Positions 1 through 13,079 of a DNA stretch of 64,000 bases are shown here, piece by piece; position 1 is the stretch's first letter; every line of letters starts with the position of its first letter. Made by a program: the position numbers and the translations under genes. The stretch is from Lycocorax pyrrhopterus obiensis. Taxonomy: Eukaryota > Chordata > Aves > Passeriformes > Paradisaeidae. A model generated the notes under the pieces. The model saw nothing but the letters and a program-made list of their open reading frames with translations, searched no databases and was not told where the DNA came from. The stretch covers positions 92,949,548 through 93,013,547 of the forward strand of contig JACSVZ010000004.1 of NCBI GenBank assembly GCA_014706295.1, in the 5' to 3' direction.

Positions 1-3000
1 CATTTTCCATAATGGAGCCTTCTCTATGCCCAAATACAATAAATATCCTTCTGGTGTAAAGCTGAGCTGGAACAGTTCTGCTGTGTGCAGACAGGAAGAT
101 TAATCAAGTTCTTCAGAGACAGAATAATTACTCTATCTGCACTGCATTCGAATTTGCGATGCAAATAGACACAGTATATCATCAGAGCCTGGGAAAGCAC
201 CTAGATGACTCAGGGAAGCTCTGGTTACCACACACTTATTATTAGGAAATAAACAAACAAATATGTGTCCATAGACACATATCTCACTTTAAAGGCACTC
301 ATAGTCTTAAGCTCATGACAGAGGCAGAAGCCAGTTACCCTATTCTACATAGCCACCTCTTCAGATGAAGATATACCTTCTCCTGCTTCTCTTCTAGCAC
401 CCCTTACTGGTTTTAAAAATTCACATCTCCTTTTGAACTATGATGCACTGCAAGAAGAGAACACATGGCAAACTCATTTCACAACCTGATTTGTGCTAGT
501 TCTATCCAAAATCCTTTCAGAAGAGAGATCTCTATGTAAAACGAACAAAAATAGCAAATAATCCCACACTGGCCGACTCATACACCTTAGACCTCCTTAC
601 AACTAAGGCTCAGACCTTTGATACAGCAGGTTACAGAAGTGCTGAATGCCAAATGCAAACATCACTCCTGCAACACACAGCAAAACTTGCCTGTGCTTTA
701 CATTGCTAAAGGTAGTTGCTCATTTTAATGAGTGTTTCTTTTTTACTTCCTTGGAGCAATTCTCAGCATAAGTAGAACAAACCCCTGACTTCCACAAACA
801 GTTCCTGCAGAAAGCTGAAACACCTGTTTGTATGTGCTGATCAGTGCAAAAACTATCTCAGCATTATCTGCAAGGAGATGGAGTTCAAGAAAGATTATAG
901 AAGCTAGAAATATTAATGACAAAATTTTTTGTGTGGCAAGAGTTCCCAGCTTTACAACCTTGTCATATTTTGTCTCTGGATTTGGAGATCTATGCGTGTA
1001 CTCTTCTAAATACTGTTACCGTTAAAGGTAAGGAGTAATTAATAATAAATATATCCTAGATTGACCAAAAGTAGCAATGGAAACGGATAAAGAACATCAA
1101 TTACAGCATTTTGGGAGAAACAGTACTGCAATAATTTCAACAGCCTGAAATCTGAAAGCACTCTGTTTGTAGTGAAGGATTTACTGTCTAAATCTAAACA
1201 ATTTGAAACTTTTCTTGTGTGCAGAACAATGAGATTTAACTCATGAAATTTTTTTAGTTGACCAACTCCTTGTACGCTGAAAAAACACTACCTAAATAGA
1301 TAATGCAAGAGCGGTAGTGGAACAAAGGAAATAAGATAAATTAACTACTACACTGTACTAGTGTCAACTTTGCTTGCTCCATGAGCAACCCAATTTCAGC
1401 AAAGTTGTCACATGACCTATGTTTCTGGCAAAAAACCGATCAGCATGAAACAGATCCATACTTCCAAATCTCTGTAACTCCTTAACACCTTGATTTTCTC
1501 CTGCCATCAGGTAGTAAATATTTTTTCTCCATCCCCTGTAGGTACAAAATCCTCTGTCATATAATTTTGAATGCCAAGAGAGTCTGCAGCAGTGAGGAGT
1601 CAATACACTGTCCACACTCATGCTTTCATTAATTCTTTTGTTCAGATATCACTATTCGGATGTCCATACAGATCTCATAAATAAATAAATAGGACCTCAG
1701 AAGATTTTAAGCAGAATGTCCTTCTATCAACATGAAGAGACAGAACTCAAATAAAATAAAGAAGCTATGTAAGTAACAAACTAAGTGCACTGCTTCACAC
1801 TGATACTGTATCACTTAACCTCCTAGTGTGTATGCTTCTCTGAGAACAAAATTCATGGCCTCACTTCAACAACATAGGTCTAAGGCACATACTAAAAGAG
1901 ATTTTACGTTAGATATCAATAATACCAAAACACCACCCCTTCAAACTGCCATAGACACACTTCTGGCCAGCTTATATAAATGCTGAAAACAGTGGAAAAT
2001 CCTATTCTATCTGACATTCCCTGTAATCAAGATTTTTAGCATAGTGGGCAGCATCTCACTTTTAGGCAGACTGAAATTAGTTAATCAATACAGTGTAGTT
2101 TGCAAGTACGTACACGCATAGTTGTCAGCTGAAAATACAGGGAACAATATCCTAGAATTTAAGTACCAGCACTCAAATTTAACCAAATTTAAGTACCAGC
2201 ACACATCATTTGCATCTTGTTTCCCAGACAAACCACTAGAGGGGGAGACAATTGCAAAGTTGGTAAGATTCGAACAGGTCTGTCTGGCAGCAGGCATTGA
2301 TGCGCGAGCCCCTGCGCGAGCAGGCAGGGCAGGCTGAGGAAATGAATTCTCAACAGCTGATGGCAGCTTACCCGTACCTCATTTTGCAAGCTGAGACACA
2401 GACATCACAGACTGTCACATAAGCAGGAGCCTGAGTTTGTTGGTCACAAAGCAGTGATTTTTCTTAATGTATCAGAGTTGAAAATTCATTGAAAGTGAAG
2501 ACATTATTCCAGTGGATTGGTAATAGGTCTCTCTCCTTCAGGTCACTAATTCAAGCAGCTGAGTAGGTCACTAATGACTAAATGTTGTTTGCATTTGATG
2601 CTAACAGCATAGTCAAGGGCTTCCTACAAAGCGAATAATTTTATGATTTCTGTCTCTGCATATGGTGCTAAAAACCTCCATCATAAAGAAACCTTATTAA
2701 CATTTCTGTTAGCTCTAAATTCACCATACACTACTACAGTAGCCCAATTTCTTAAGAAAATTCAAGCTTTTTCATCTCTGTAAAATCAAATTCTGACCTG
2801 GCAGAAGTGGACACCATTTCACTGAAGTCCAACCTGATATCAGAGTTGAACTGGGTCTTGCAGATTCAAAATCTATGATGGAAATACTTGATACAGCCCC
2901 TAGTATTCTGCGTGGAAGCAGACTGCACCACTCCCAGCTACGGCTGTACCTAAAGAACCTACCATTTATTTTATCAAGTCTAGAAACTTGTACACATTAA

Positions 3001-6000
3001 TTGACATTTTATATGTAACTCTGCATTTCCAGTTGCACACAGATGTTGCAGTTCAAAGGGAACCACAGGAAAATTTTGCAGAAGTCAGAATAATCTCTGC
3101 AAAGTTACACAGTGCTACAGACACATTCTTGAAAGATTCATCCCTTTCAGGATGGTGAAGGAACTGAAGCATTTCACTTGGAGATTGACCACTTATCTCT
3201 GGGTTTTCTTCTTTTCCATGTTAAACACTGCAAGAGGAAAATTTATGTTAAGCCATCTTCCATTTTTATTTACATTGACACACATATGGGTATTTAGGAA
3301 ACTGGGAAAGCAGCAACCTTTGTAGGTTCAGGTGGTATAGGACATACAAAAGAAAATCTCACCAACTTCCCCTCTCACATCACAATTTGCTTTGTTGCAC
3401 TTGTCCAAGTAACAACAAAATAATGTTCTTTTACGGCTCTGCCAACACAGCAACTTTCACAGAAGTGATGGTACTTGGAAACAACCTTTTCAAGAAAGTT
3501 AGCAAATGCATTTATTCTCATAGAGTTTCCATTCTTTTCTGCTTCTGTGAGGTTCTGTGCAATTTCTTCTGAAACTGGTGGGTTTCTTACGCATTTTAAC
3601 ACAGATTTTTTAAAGATACTATTTTTCCTTTATGCATTTACGCTACTTAAAACATCAGTAACTTGCTTATTAAATCAATTATTTTATTTTTCTGTATCCC
3701 TTTTTTTCATGCGTGGTCTCTAACTTAAAAAAACCCCATATTTAAAAGAGAGAGAAGAAAACAATTTCAAAGATGCTACAGACAGAGGTGGTGGGAACAA
3801 TTATCTGTGATCTGCATGATTAGGAGACCAACTTGCATAGAGAAAGCAAGCTAAAAAGGAGGCTCTGAACCTTGCATGATGAAATGGTGGAACAAATTTC
3901 ATTGTCACCAAAGCAACAGTATGGCATCCAGTAACAAATCTGCACTGGAGGAGAAGAATTCCTATGTGCACTACCAGTGCTATTACCTGAGATGCACTTT
4001 TACTTACTTATATTTTATGAAAGAATGATGCATTTCAATGTCTAAATGCACTGAACTGCATGACAAAAGCTATGTGGTGTCTTATTACCATGGAGGAGCA
4101 CAGGAAAAGCAGCAGCAATGATTGATTAGAATCTTTAAGAAACCACTTGCATGTGTGTGCACACTCATTTTTCAATGCTTTTCTATCCTCATGCAGGAGA
4201 AACCTTTCCCATGTATATAGGTAAGGCAGAAGGCAAAAGAAGAAGATACATTTCATATCCTAAAGTGATACTGCAAACATTCTAGGAAAATCCTACCTGG
4301 CATGCCCCCGTACTTAGAAATTTTCTTCTTGTAGCCAGTAACAGTCAAGAAGCTCAGGAAAAGGAAGATATGCATGTATGTACTGGTGACGTAATATAGG
4401 GGAAATGGACTTATTTTCTAAGTAATTAAATACACAAATTAATTTTTTTGATGTTTTCTGATGCCTAATGACTATAGCCTCGGGTTTTTGTATGCAAGAG
4501 CCTATATTATGTTCACAAATAGAAACCTTTATTTGTATCTATACTTTGTACAAAATGTGATGCCACAGCAGCAGCAGGGTATAAGAGCCCCTGACATCTG
4601 TAAACCCCTTTTCCTAAAAGCAATTAATGTAATATTCTTGAGTAGAGATCTCCCCTACTCCTCTAAGGATGAAAACTTCCCTTGCAGTTAGAAGTCGCAC
4701 TCTTATTTCTACTTCTGTGTAACTGTAATTTCTTCCCCCCTTTATCTCCCCAAGTCAACTCCTGTAAAGGATTCCTTAAAACATTTGTTATCTTCAGTTT
4801 TAATTGATGCTGGTCGTGAAGTATTATGAGCTGCTCTGCATGGAGGACACAGGGTAGGTGCTCACAGCACTGTTTGGCAGCACACCATCACAATATCTGT
4901 ATGCAAGATATTTCACCTTCAAGATGAAACTGCTGGGTTCCCTCCTTCACTAGTGAGCTTTGCCAGAGATACAACCCCACACATCTACAAATGCTTCTGT
5001 AGAACTTGGGAAGGAATTAACATAGCTTTAAAAATTCTGCCTGTTTGGCAGTCAGCAGAGGAGACTCAGTGCAGGAGTTACACAGTGAGGAGTCCTGCCA
5101 TAATAGCACTGCCCAGCATCACCAGCTGATCCTGCTGTCAGCAGAGGAGTGCTGCAGGGGAAAAGGGACTGCAATTAAAACAGAAGCACTGGGAGCACAA
5201 GTATACATACAAACACCTATCTGCCAGAAATCTGAAGACCGCAGACTTTCAAATACATTGCACACAGAATCAGATAATAGGGCAAAGGAAATGGCAAAAA
5301 TAAGCAGCATTAAATGTGAATTGCAGAGAAATTCAGGACATACCATACCAGCTTTGGAAGATGTAGATATATATTCCTATGTTCTTCTATATTTACTAAT
5401 TAACCTGGTTGCAAATAATTATATTCAGGATCAATTAATTAAAAATAATTTAAATGTTAAATCTAATACTTTAATGATATGATTGCAAGATCTTGCAAAC
5501 ACTCATTTTTAATAAATGAAAAAGACAGGAGCTTGACCCTGAAGTTTGCCAGTATTTGTAGCATAGATTTCATCTCCAGTCCTGGACTCTGCTCAAAGAA
5601 GACAAACAAAAACAACAGGAAGCCTAATTTCACTTTACTTAACTGAAATTAAAAAGAGCAGCCAGTCTGTTCTGGCTTACATCAGAAAATACCTCTGTGC
5701 ATAAATGGCTGTTTTATTCCTCCACAAAGACTACCTCTGCCTTTGACCAAAGGTAAAGCACTTCTCAAGTCTTCCTACATACTTTGCTTACTAGGTGAGA
5801 ACGTTACATAAAGAAATAGTAGCAGAAGTCTTCCAAATTGTAGTTGAATCCCTACTCTACAAATAAACATTGTCCTTTATCTGGGGCCACTCTGCTTGCA
5901 TTTTAATTCAGCTTGTGGAATGTCTTCTCACACACAGTCACCTCCTTGAGCTTCTTTCAATCCTATGTCTCTAAAAAGGCAGAGCAGAGCACATCTTCGG

Positions 6001-7026
6001 TGCATAACTGAATTATGTGGGGGCCACTTAAAAACCAGGAAGCATAGAGAGGATGGAGAGTGCTACCACATCTGAGTGTTAATTGGTATGTGATAAATGT
6101 GCAAAAGCAGACTTTCTTTCTGCAAACACCTGCCTAGCATCCGGCAGCTATTTAATTTTCTACTCAGTCAAACTACAACAAGAGATTAAACCCTATCCCA
6201 AGCTGATATAATATACATTTGGATTAAATCTGATCAAGACTTTTCCTATTTTCAGAGACACTTAACACAATTTAATTCCCAGGATATATTTCCTTTCTCT
6301 GCCATTTTTCATGTAGACTTTGCAGCCTTGATTCATGTCCTCTAATAAAGCAATGGATGTCTAAAAGTCAGATATTCATGCTAAAGTACTTTAAGGATAA
6401 CACAGATTGGTATCTATACTTCAGAAGCAAGGAAGAGCTTGAATATTTCTCTACTGATCTGACCTAAAACAAGATAGCTCCTCACACTAAGCTTGGCTCA
6501 TTTATGTCCTCAGACCATGCATGTCACAAAGCTGGCTCCCTGGTAATTCCGCAGGAAGAGTCATCTAAAAGCTTTCTTTACAGACACTCGAGAGAGATAC
6601 TCACCATTATGGGGCCATATTAAGACAGAGGTCTAAAACTTAAGACAACTAGCATTAAATGAAAGCTTGAGTAAGAGTTGCAAAACATAGTTCTTTCTAA
6701 AAAAATCACTTTGAGACAATTCACATAATAAAGGTAAAGGGATAACACTACACTGCACAAAAATCTCACTTGAGTTATGGCTAGTTCAGCACAAAAATCA
6801 AGTTCCACTGAACATGCCAACATTCAGTTGGAAATCAAGGCAGTGGCAGAACATTGTCACCAGCGTATATATTTAGAATTGTCCTCTACAAATACTTCTT
6901 TAAATTCTCATAACTGGTCTGTAAACAATACATTGTACAGACACATCCACAGCCAAAACTTTTTTTCCTCTCGTCAGAGCAATTTGAAGAGAACAGTAAA
7001 GTGCTTTGCCTTGGCTTACAAATCTA
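1..7026. other. AT-rich non-coding stretch, no gene recognised
   Basis: No reading frame here resembles a known protein, and no CR1 tail or LTR could be recognised. The frames that are open are short and on both strands, as expected by chance in AT-rich DNA. The one exception in composition is 2280-2340, a GC-richer patch with several CpG dinucleotides, too short to call an island. A CRE-like TGACGTAA occurs near 4387 but stands alone. The stretch is probably intergenic or intronic. Confidence 0.6.
2156..2202. repeat. 30-bp tandem duplication
   Basis: The 17-mer AATTTAAGTACCAGCAC occurs at 2156-2172 and again at 2186-2202, a period of 30 bases. The intervening bases are AT-rich and partly similar to what follows the second copy. 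This is a simple local duplication with no sign of a mobile element. Confidence 0.8.
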
Positions 7027-7467
7027 CAGAGAATGAAGACAGTGAAGGATCTGGAGCAAAATCTTATGAAAATAGTCTGAAGGAGATGGGATTGTTTAGC
7101 CTGGAGAAAACGAGGCTCAGGGGAGACCTCATTGGTCTGTACAACTACCTGAAAGGAGGCTGAATTGAGGTGTGGGTTGGTCTCTCCTGTCATGTTTCAA
7201 GTGACAGGATGAGAGGAAATTACCTTAAATTGAGCCAGGGGAGGTTCAGATTAGATATTAGAAAAAAAAATTTCAGTGAAAGAAGTGTTAGGAATTGGAG
7301 TAAGTTGCCCAGGGAAGTGATGGAGTCACCATCTCTGAAAGCGTTCAAGAGGCATCTGGATGTGGCACTTGGGGATATGGTTGATGGGTGATTATGGCGG
7401 TGCTGGGTTGACAGTCTGGCCTGGATGATCTTGATGGTCTCTTCCAACCTTGATGATTCTTTGAAAG
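7027..7467 (+). mobile_element. CR1 LINE fragment, 5'-truncated, 3' end present
   Basis: The sequence follows the 3' part of an avian CR1 retrotransposon in sense orientation. It runs through the C-terminal end of the ORF2 region (GGTCTGGAG-like start, then TTTAGCCTGGAGAAAACGAG near 7095), the GGATGAGAGGAAAT and GTTGCCCAGGGAAGTGATGG landmarks, and the terminal TGGATGATCTTGATGGTCTC tail, ending with one degraded ATTCT unit. It holds several indels and stops, so it is an old dead copy. 5' truncation is normal for CR1, which inserts by target-primed reverse transcription. The tail resembles the copy at 34498-35157 more than those at 9723 and 44453, so more than one subfamily is present. Confidence 0.9.
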
Positions 7468-8169
7468 CTTAAATGGCCAATTTAGTGTATTAACATTTCT
7501 TGTATCTGCTTTCAACTTCACCTTCAACCTGCCATGAATCTGTATTGTGCCAAGGGTACACAAAATGTCTCTCTCTTTGTTTCTGTTTCTAGTTGGGTGT
7601 ATGTTTGTGGTTTCTTTACAACCTTGGGTCTCAGCTCTAGTTTTGAAAATACAGGCACTCACTGCTTTGTACCTTGCCAACTTGGCTAGGATCCATTTTA
7701 GAGTCTACATTGTGACTGAATGACACATATATAAAACTGTGCCTGCTTATATCTAGAAAAGCTACATCAAACCCTTTAAGACAGAAACTAACAAGTAAAT
7801 ACAATACAACATCTTGCTCACACATGCACCCTCGGTATGCTACTATACCAGCAAAGTTTTATCTCTTTTCACATTCAAAATCATTCTTTTGAAGACAGGG
7901 TTCAATACAAACTGCCAGGCTTCAGTACACCTGAGTTTTGCAGTTAAAGACTATTCTACTACTTCATTAAGAGTATGGAAATGCTTTCTAAAAACTCAAT
8001 TAATAGTGTAATTAGTGTAATTTTTGCATGTGCTTATACATTTGTTACCACTCAAGAAGAATCAGTGATTTTCCAGTTCTCTCTGTGAGGCAATACAAAA
8101 GCATGAAACTGCCCTTGTGACTCCTTCGGGAACATGAACTATCCCATGCACTGCTTTTCCCTTAGCATC
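7468..8169. other. Non-coding stretch between CR1 and SINE
   Basis: No gene, repeat or regulatory structure is recognised. Reading frames are short and antiparallel to each other. Confidence 0.5.
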
Positions 8170-8298
8170 AGAATCACAGAATACTCTGAGTCAGAAAGGA
8201 CCCACAAGGATCAGAGTCCAACTTTTAAGTGAATGGCCCATAAGGGGATCAAACCCATGACCTTGGCACCATGCTCTGACCAGCTGAGCTCATCTAAG
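8170..8298 (-). mobile_element. tRNA-Ile-derived SINE with CR1-like tail (TguSINE1-like)
   Basis: Read on the minus strand, the 5' half (8298 to about 8232) matches the body of tRNA-Ile: an A-box-like GAGCTCAGCTGG (within 8280-8292) and a B box GGTTTGATCCC (8245-8255), followed by the acceptor-arm segment GGGCCA. About eight bases of the anticodon loop are missing, so it cannot be a working tRNA gene. The 3' half (about 8231 to 8170) is a CR1-type tail: AAGTTGGACTCTGATCC, then GGGTCCTTTCTGACTC and TATTCTGTGATTCTG. A tRNA-Ile head joined to a CR1 tail is the published design of TguSINE1, a SINE that arose early in passerine evolution and uses CR1 enzymes. The internal A and B boxes would have been its RNA polymerase III promoter. 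The name is from memory; the two-part structure is seen directly. Confidence 0.85.
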
Positions 8299-9114
8299 TG
8301 GCAACATGCTACCTCTCTTTTACTGTCTTCTGCATAGCTGGTGACCAGCAGGGCCCATCTATTTTATTGTATTAATCCGCTTTTGCACATTTGATTGCTA
8401 CTTTTAGTCATGAACTAAAGCACAGCTTCAAACCACAGAAACAAGGAATACAACAGAAATGGTAAGCTGCAAGATAGAATAAAATGCCCAATACTCAAAT
8501 CAACCCCAAATTTCCCAGGGCTAAGACCGCAAAACTGACATTCCTATGGATTACAGTAGTTTTCAAAATCTACAGCAGAATGACAGGAAGTTACCATGTT
8601 ATTTTAAAACTACAATCAAATTGTGCACTCATGAAAAGTTGTCATTAAAGTAACCTGTATCTATCATTACTAACTCCGCTAATTTTTAGCATTAGTTAGA
8701 CAAGAAGTTCACAGTGTAATTTCTGAAAAACAAATGGGAAGATAATACACCTTGATGAGGCTTCATTTAATAGAGCTCTTTGGATCTAGAGACAGAGAAT
8801 AATTTGTACAAGTCTCACCTTTCTACTATAAATTATGATTTGGAGGTAGCAGGCAAGTAGCAGTGAGCAACCCCAGCTGCTCCCACAGTAGTACTGGTAG
8901 CCTGGTGGGATGCCGTGGTGAATGGGGAAGCAGGCTGCCCTGCAGTGACACACATATTCACACAGTAGAAAGCAGCATTACACATCGAAGCAGGCTTCCC
9001 GCGGCATGCTTTAATTCAAATTATTACCCCAGCTTGCATAATTTTTAAGGGATTCAAAAACAAAGACACAAAGAAAAAAGTAGAAGTTCAGTTTGAAATA
9101 CAAAATTGCGTTAG
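8299..9114. other. Non-coding stretch
   Basis: Nothing recognisable. AT-rich, with no repeat tail and no convincing coding frame. Confidence 0.5.
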
Positions 9115-9300
9115 TCTGTCTTCATCTATTGGACTGCATCAAAAGCAGCATCAGCAGGTCAAGGGAGGTGATTCTCTTCCTCTACTCTGCTCTTGTGAGA
9201 CCCCATCTGGACTGCTGCATCCAGTTCCGTGGCTCTCAAAATAAGAAAGACAAAAAACTGTTGGAGAGAATCCAAAGCAGGGGCACAAAGTTGGTAAGAG
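9115..9300 (+). mobile_element. CR1 LINE, 5' part, split by LTR
   Basis: Sense-strand CR1 covering the ORF2 end: GGACTGCATCAAAAGCAGC, then the segment for the conserved '[19 protein letters not shown]' peptide region, and GTTGGAGAGAATCC. It stops at AAGTTGGTAAGAG, exactly where the consensus is continued at 9723. The two halves are therefore one CR1 copy opened by the insertion at 9301-9722. Confidence 0.9.
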
Positions 9301-9722
9301 TAATGCCTCCAGTTTTAACTTTTACATTTTTCAGATCCTGTACTGCTTAGTGTGTAACTCTGAAACTTCATACAGCCTGTTAGCTACTGCTCTCTCATTC
9401 TGGTTAGACATAACAAACCAGGTTTGCACTTCAACGACACCTTGTTGTCCCAGGCCCCAAAATATGTAAACTAAAGCCTCTGAACGGGAAGGGCAAACTT
9501 GGGGTAATTACTTCATTGCCTGAAATTGTAATTGGAGAATTGACCCTGATATGCAAATGGACCAAACACAAAAGTGTGAAAAACCTGTGACCCAGGGTCC
9601 ATCTTGGGTGTATCCTCTTGACTGCCCAAGGTGCACCTTCGAAGGCCCTTCAAATAAATACCTGCTTTTATTCTCTTAATCTTGTCTAGCCTCTGTTTTC
9701 AGGTAGCCACTTCAAGGCATCA
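9301..9722 (+). mobile_element. Solo LTR (endogenous retrovirus) inserted in CR1
   Basis: A 422-bp block interrupts a CR1 element and is foreign to it. Its ends form a short imperfect inverted repeat, TAATGCC at the left and GGCATCA at the right (an original TG...CA with the first G mutated). The 4 bases AGAG flank it on both sides (9297-9300 and 9723-9726); a 5-base AAGAG duplication is possible if the end is placed one base earlier. Near the 3' end an AATAAA polyadenylation signal (around 9653) is followed by a pyrimidine-rich stretch, as in a retroviral R/U5 region. No viral genes are present, so it is a solo LTR left by recombination. ERVL-type affiliation is a guess from the look of the 3' end. 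Confidence 0.75.
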
Positions 9723-10160
9723 AGAGAACTGCAGTACCTCCTCTATAAAGACAGGCTGAAAAAGATGGGGCTGTTCAGCCTGGAGAACAGAAGGTTGAGT
9801 GGACACCCCACAGCAACCTTCCAGTATCTGAAGGAGGCCTACAGGGAAGCCAGAGAGGGACTCTTAATCAGAACTGTACTGACAGGACAAGGAGTAATGG
9901 GTGCACACTGAAAGGCGGGAAATTTAGGTTAGATACATAGAAGAAATGATCTGCTTAGAGGATGCTGAGGCACTGGCACAGGTTGCCCAGAGAAGGTGTG
10001 GATGCCCCATCCCTGAAAGTGTTCAAGGCCAAGTTGGATGGGGCACTGAAAGGCGTCTCTAGTGTCCTAGTGAAAGGTGTCTCTGCTCATGGAAGGGGGG
10101 TTGGAACTAGATGATCTTCAAGGCCCCTTTCAACACTAACCACTCTATGATTCTATGATC
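9723..10160 (+). mobile_element. CR1 LINE, 3' part, split by LTR
   Basis: Continuation of the CR1 started at 9115: ATAAAGACAGGCTGAAAAAG, GGGGCTGTTCAGCCTGGAGA, CAGGTTGCCCAGAGAAGG, GTGTTCAAGGCCAAGTTGG and the terminal GGAACTAGATGATCTTCAAG, ending in two ATTCTATGA-type units. A small internal duplication around GGCGTCTCTAGTGTCC and AAGGTGTCTCTGC is visible near 10050-10090. The copy is decayed and non-coding. Confidence 0.9.
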
Positions 10161-13079
10161 TACAACAGCAATGATGTATGAAACTCCAGGAATGAGGTCC
10201 AAGTATTGTTCACTGCATCCAGCAAGGCTTCTACTGCTTCAGTGTGGAATGAATCTTTGCTCTCCGCATGTCAATCAGATGCAAATCCATGATATGGGGA
10301 CATTCTTAAAAAAAAAAAAAAGTGAATCTTCTAAGTTATTACTACCTCTGCATTCCAAGGAGCTGATACTTTTAAAGTAACTAAACCTGAAAATTTCCTG
10401 AAATCCACCTACAGTACTGAAATGAGCTGTCCATAGTCAAAATCTCTTGGGTCAGTAGCCAAAGCAGCCTGTTAGGCCTACACGCATTTGAAATGTGAGA
10501 TTTTAACATTCATTGTAGCGTTGGTCATTCAGACTACTTTAATGCCTTTCTGGGATCTAAATGATGCACATTTATCCTGCTCTCTGTGTGGGGCTGATTT
10601 TCACTTCAGTGCATAAAACACTTAATTATAAAATATGTCAAGTTTCCAAACAAGAATCAGACGCTCTCCAGAAATACCTTAGGATTGATTTTGAAGCACT
10701 CTAGCAAAGAAAACAAAAAGTGAACATCATCTGTCTAGCTCAGAAGGCTGAAATGGGAGAAGATTCTGCAGGCACCACAACAAAGGAGATGTTTAAAGAG
10801 GGATTTGAAGGGGAATAGTAGAGAAAACTGAGATAATATTAGGATAGTGCTTTCAAAATGAAGGAAAAGCACAGAAGAAAGCACCTATATGCTTCCATAT
10901 AGGCAAGACTTACTGTGAGTTTGGAGGAAAGAACCAGCTCACTAACAAACATGAGATGACAGAGAAGAAGAGTGTATCTTATGAAAGACTTTCAAAGTAG
11001 AGTGATGCATGTTGATGTGATACAGAAAAGGTTAGGGGACAAAAGCAAAGAGGCAGGTGACTATTAACTGAAGCTGCAGTGGTTAGAGAAAGTTTTGATG
11101 TCCAACTGAACCCTCTTATTCCCATTTCTTAGAGGAAAATATTGCATTAAATACAAGGAAGAAGCAGTATAACAGTAAAAAAGAGACACTTTAAAATTCA
11201 AATCTCAGAAAGAAAGACCATGAAAGAGGCTTCCACAGGGTGCCTCCATTCTGATGGAGGTAAAAGAAGCAGAAGTCAAATGAAGGAAGACTTAGCAAAT
11301 AGTCTGGGTAAGCTGCTGTTCTGGCAGACCCTCACTTCAAAACAGGGATTGAATAATGGGGAAATGAAGTCCAGAGAGGCTCGTTAACACAAATACCAAA
11401 GAGAAGAGACATCTGCAGCACAGATAGCTCTAAGGACTTTGGGATCCTGCTTGGGGAAGAACGATCATAACACAAGGGCACAGTTCCCCTACAGGAGCAC
11501 AGAGTCTCTAAGCTTTAACATAACAGATTAGTTTTAACTGATACTGGGTTTGAACTAATGCTGCTAGGGAAACAAATGCCAAGCTCTTTTCTAAACATCT
11601 GAGTGATGCATATGCGCACATGCAAAAGGATGAACGTCATTGAATACTTCACTTTTTGCCTTTAATTGCATAATTTATCTAAAATATTTAATATATCCTC
11701 AGTATTTCCCTACGGAATAAAATGACAATGCAGCCTAGCTAAGAAGGCAAAGTGTGATGAATTTGTATGCACACCAACCCCCCTCTTATTAATATCTGTT
11801 GGTGATTACCATGTGATACTCAGGACCTGACTTCTTTCTAATTTGCTGTATTGTACTGACAATTTCTTGTGATTTCTTGCTCAAGGTTTTTTCCTAAGGA
11901 AGCAGTAATAAATAAATAAAAATAAATGTTGAGGCTGTGATCTTGCCCATCACCCAAAGTATGTTCACAACACTGAAGAGGAACAGGGCACATAGGACAC
12001 GCCCCGCTCCTTTCTATCAGTATCTGAACTAGCCTAGCTGTAGTTTAAAGATAAAGCATCTCTACGTTTCACTACAGTGTCTCATCACAATTTGTATTGC
12101 AACTGCAATACAGATATACCCCAGTTGTGTCTCTGTCTGGAGCTCCCAGTCTAACTATAAGCTTGCCAACATTTTGGTTGATCTCCTCTGAGGACATTTA
12201 ACTCAATTGGTATATGGTGGCTGGCATTTCACAGGTGAGCTGAAAGGTAAATCGTGCACTCTGGCATTTGTGTATTGGAAGATTTCTTTCTCCACAGATT
12301 GGAAAGTGTGATATTGACTGAACTAATAAAAGACTACTTGAGTTAGAAAAGATCACAGGAACAGACACTTTCTTGTAACAAAGACACAATTCCTTTTCTC
12401 TCTCTAGAGTCCAAGTGCGTGTGTGTATGTGTGCATTTGTCCACACACCGTTCCTCTTCACCAGCATTTTCTTTCCTTTGACACTTGAATCTGGAAAGAG
12501 GTTGGGTTGGGGTTTTTTTTTAAGTAGTTATTATTCCTGTTGCTCCATTCATTTTTAGCAACCTACATAACAAAAGACTTATTTATCATTCTGTATGAAT
12601 GAGCAGTAGTGTTTCAATACTTCTCTGTATTGAACTGCACTTTTGTCAATGCATTTGGACATACTTTCTCCTGCTAATGGCTTCAGAGAGCTACTCAGCT
12701 ACAGATTTTTCCTGAACTAAGGCCTTAATTCATTATTAAACACTGCTATGATTATGAAAAGTAATGATATTTGGTATGATATTATAATCAGGCAGCTTGA
12801 ATAAGTTTCACTTTCAGTATGTTGCAGAACTGAGGAGAAAACACTAGTCCAAACACAATAAATATTGTTAAGGACAATATTTAAAGCCAGAAAATAAATG
12901 AATGAACAAAATTTACCTTATTTCACACTTTTTACACAAGGTTCTATTTAAAAGGAAGTAAACCCAATTAACTGTTAGATTAACTCCCAAAGAATATTGT
13001 TTCATTCTGTAGCCAGCGATACATGCCATACCAGGTTAGTACCAAAAAATTCTTGGAGAAACCCAGTTCAGAAGTAATC
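10161..13079. other. Non-coding stretch
   Basis: No gene recognised. It includes a 14-16 base A-run near 10306-10321 and a purine-rich patch at 10700-11400 without clear periodicity. I see no element boundaries. Confidence 0.5.

Noticed and set aside
5045..5482. 145-codon frame as a gene
   Set aside because: It has no ATG at its start, no known motif, and lies in AT-rich DNA without splice or promoter context.
8232..8293. A working tRNA-Ile gene
   Set aside because: The anticodon-loop bases are missing and a CR1 tail is attached, so it is a SINE, not a tRNA gene.
10700..11400. Purine-rich stretch as an exon or a named repeat
   Set aside because: No open frame of note, no repeat landmarks and no periodicity.
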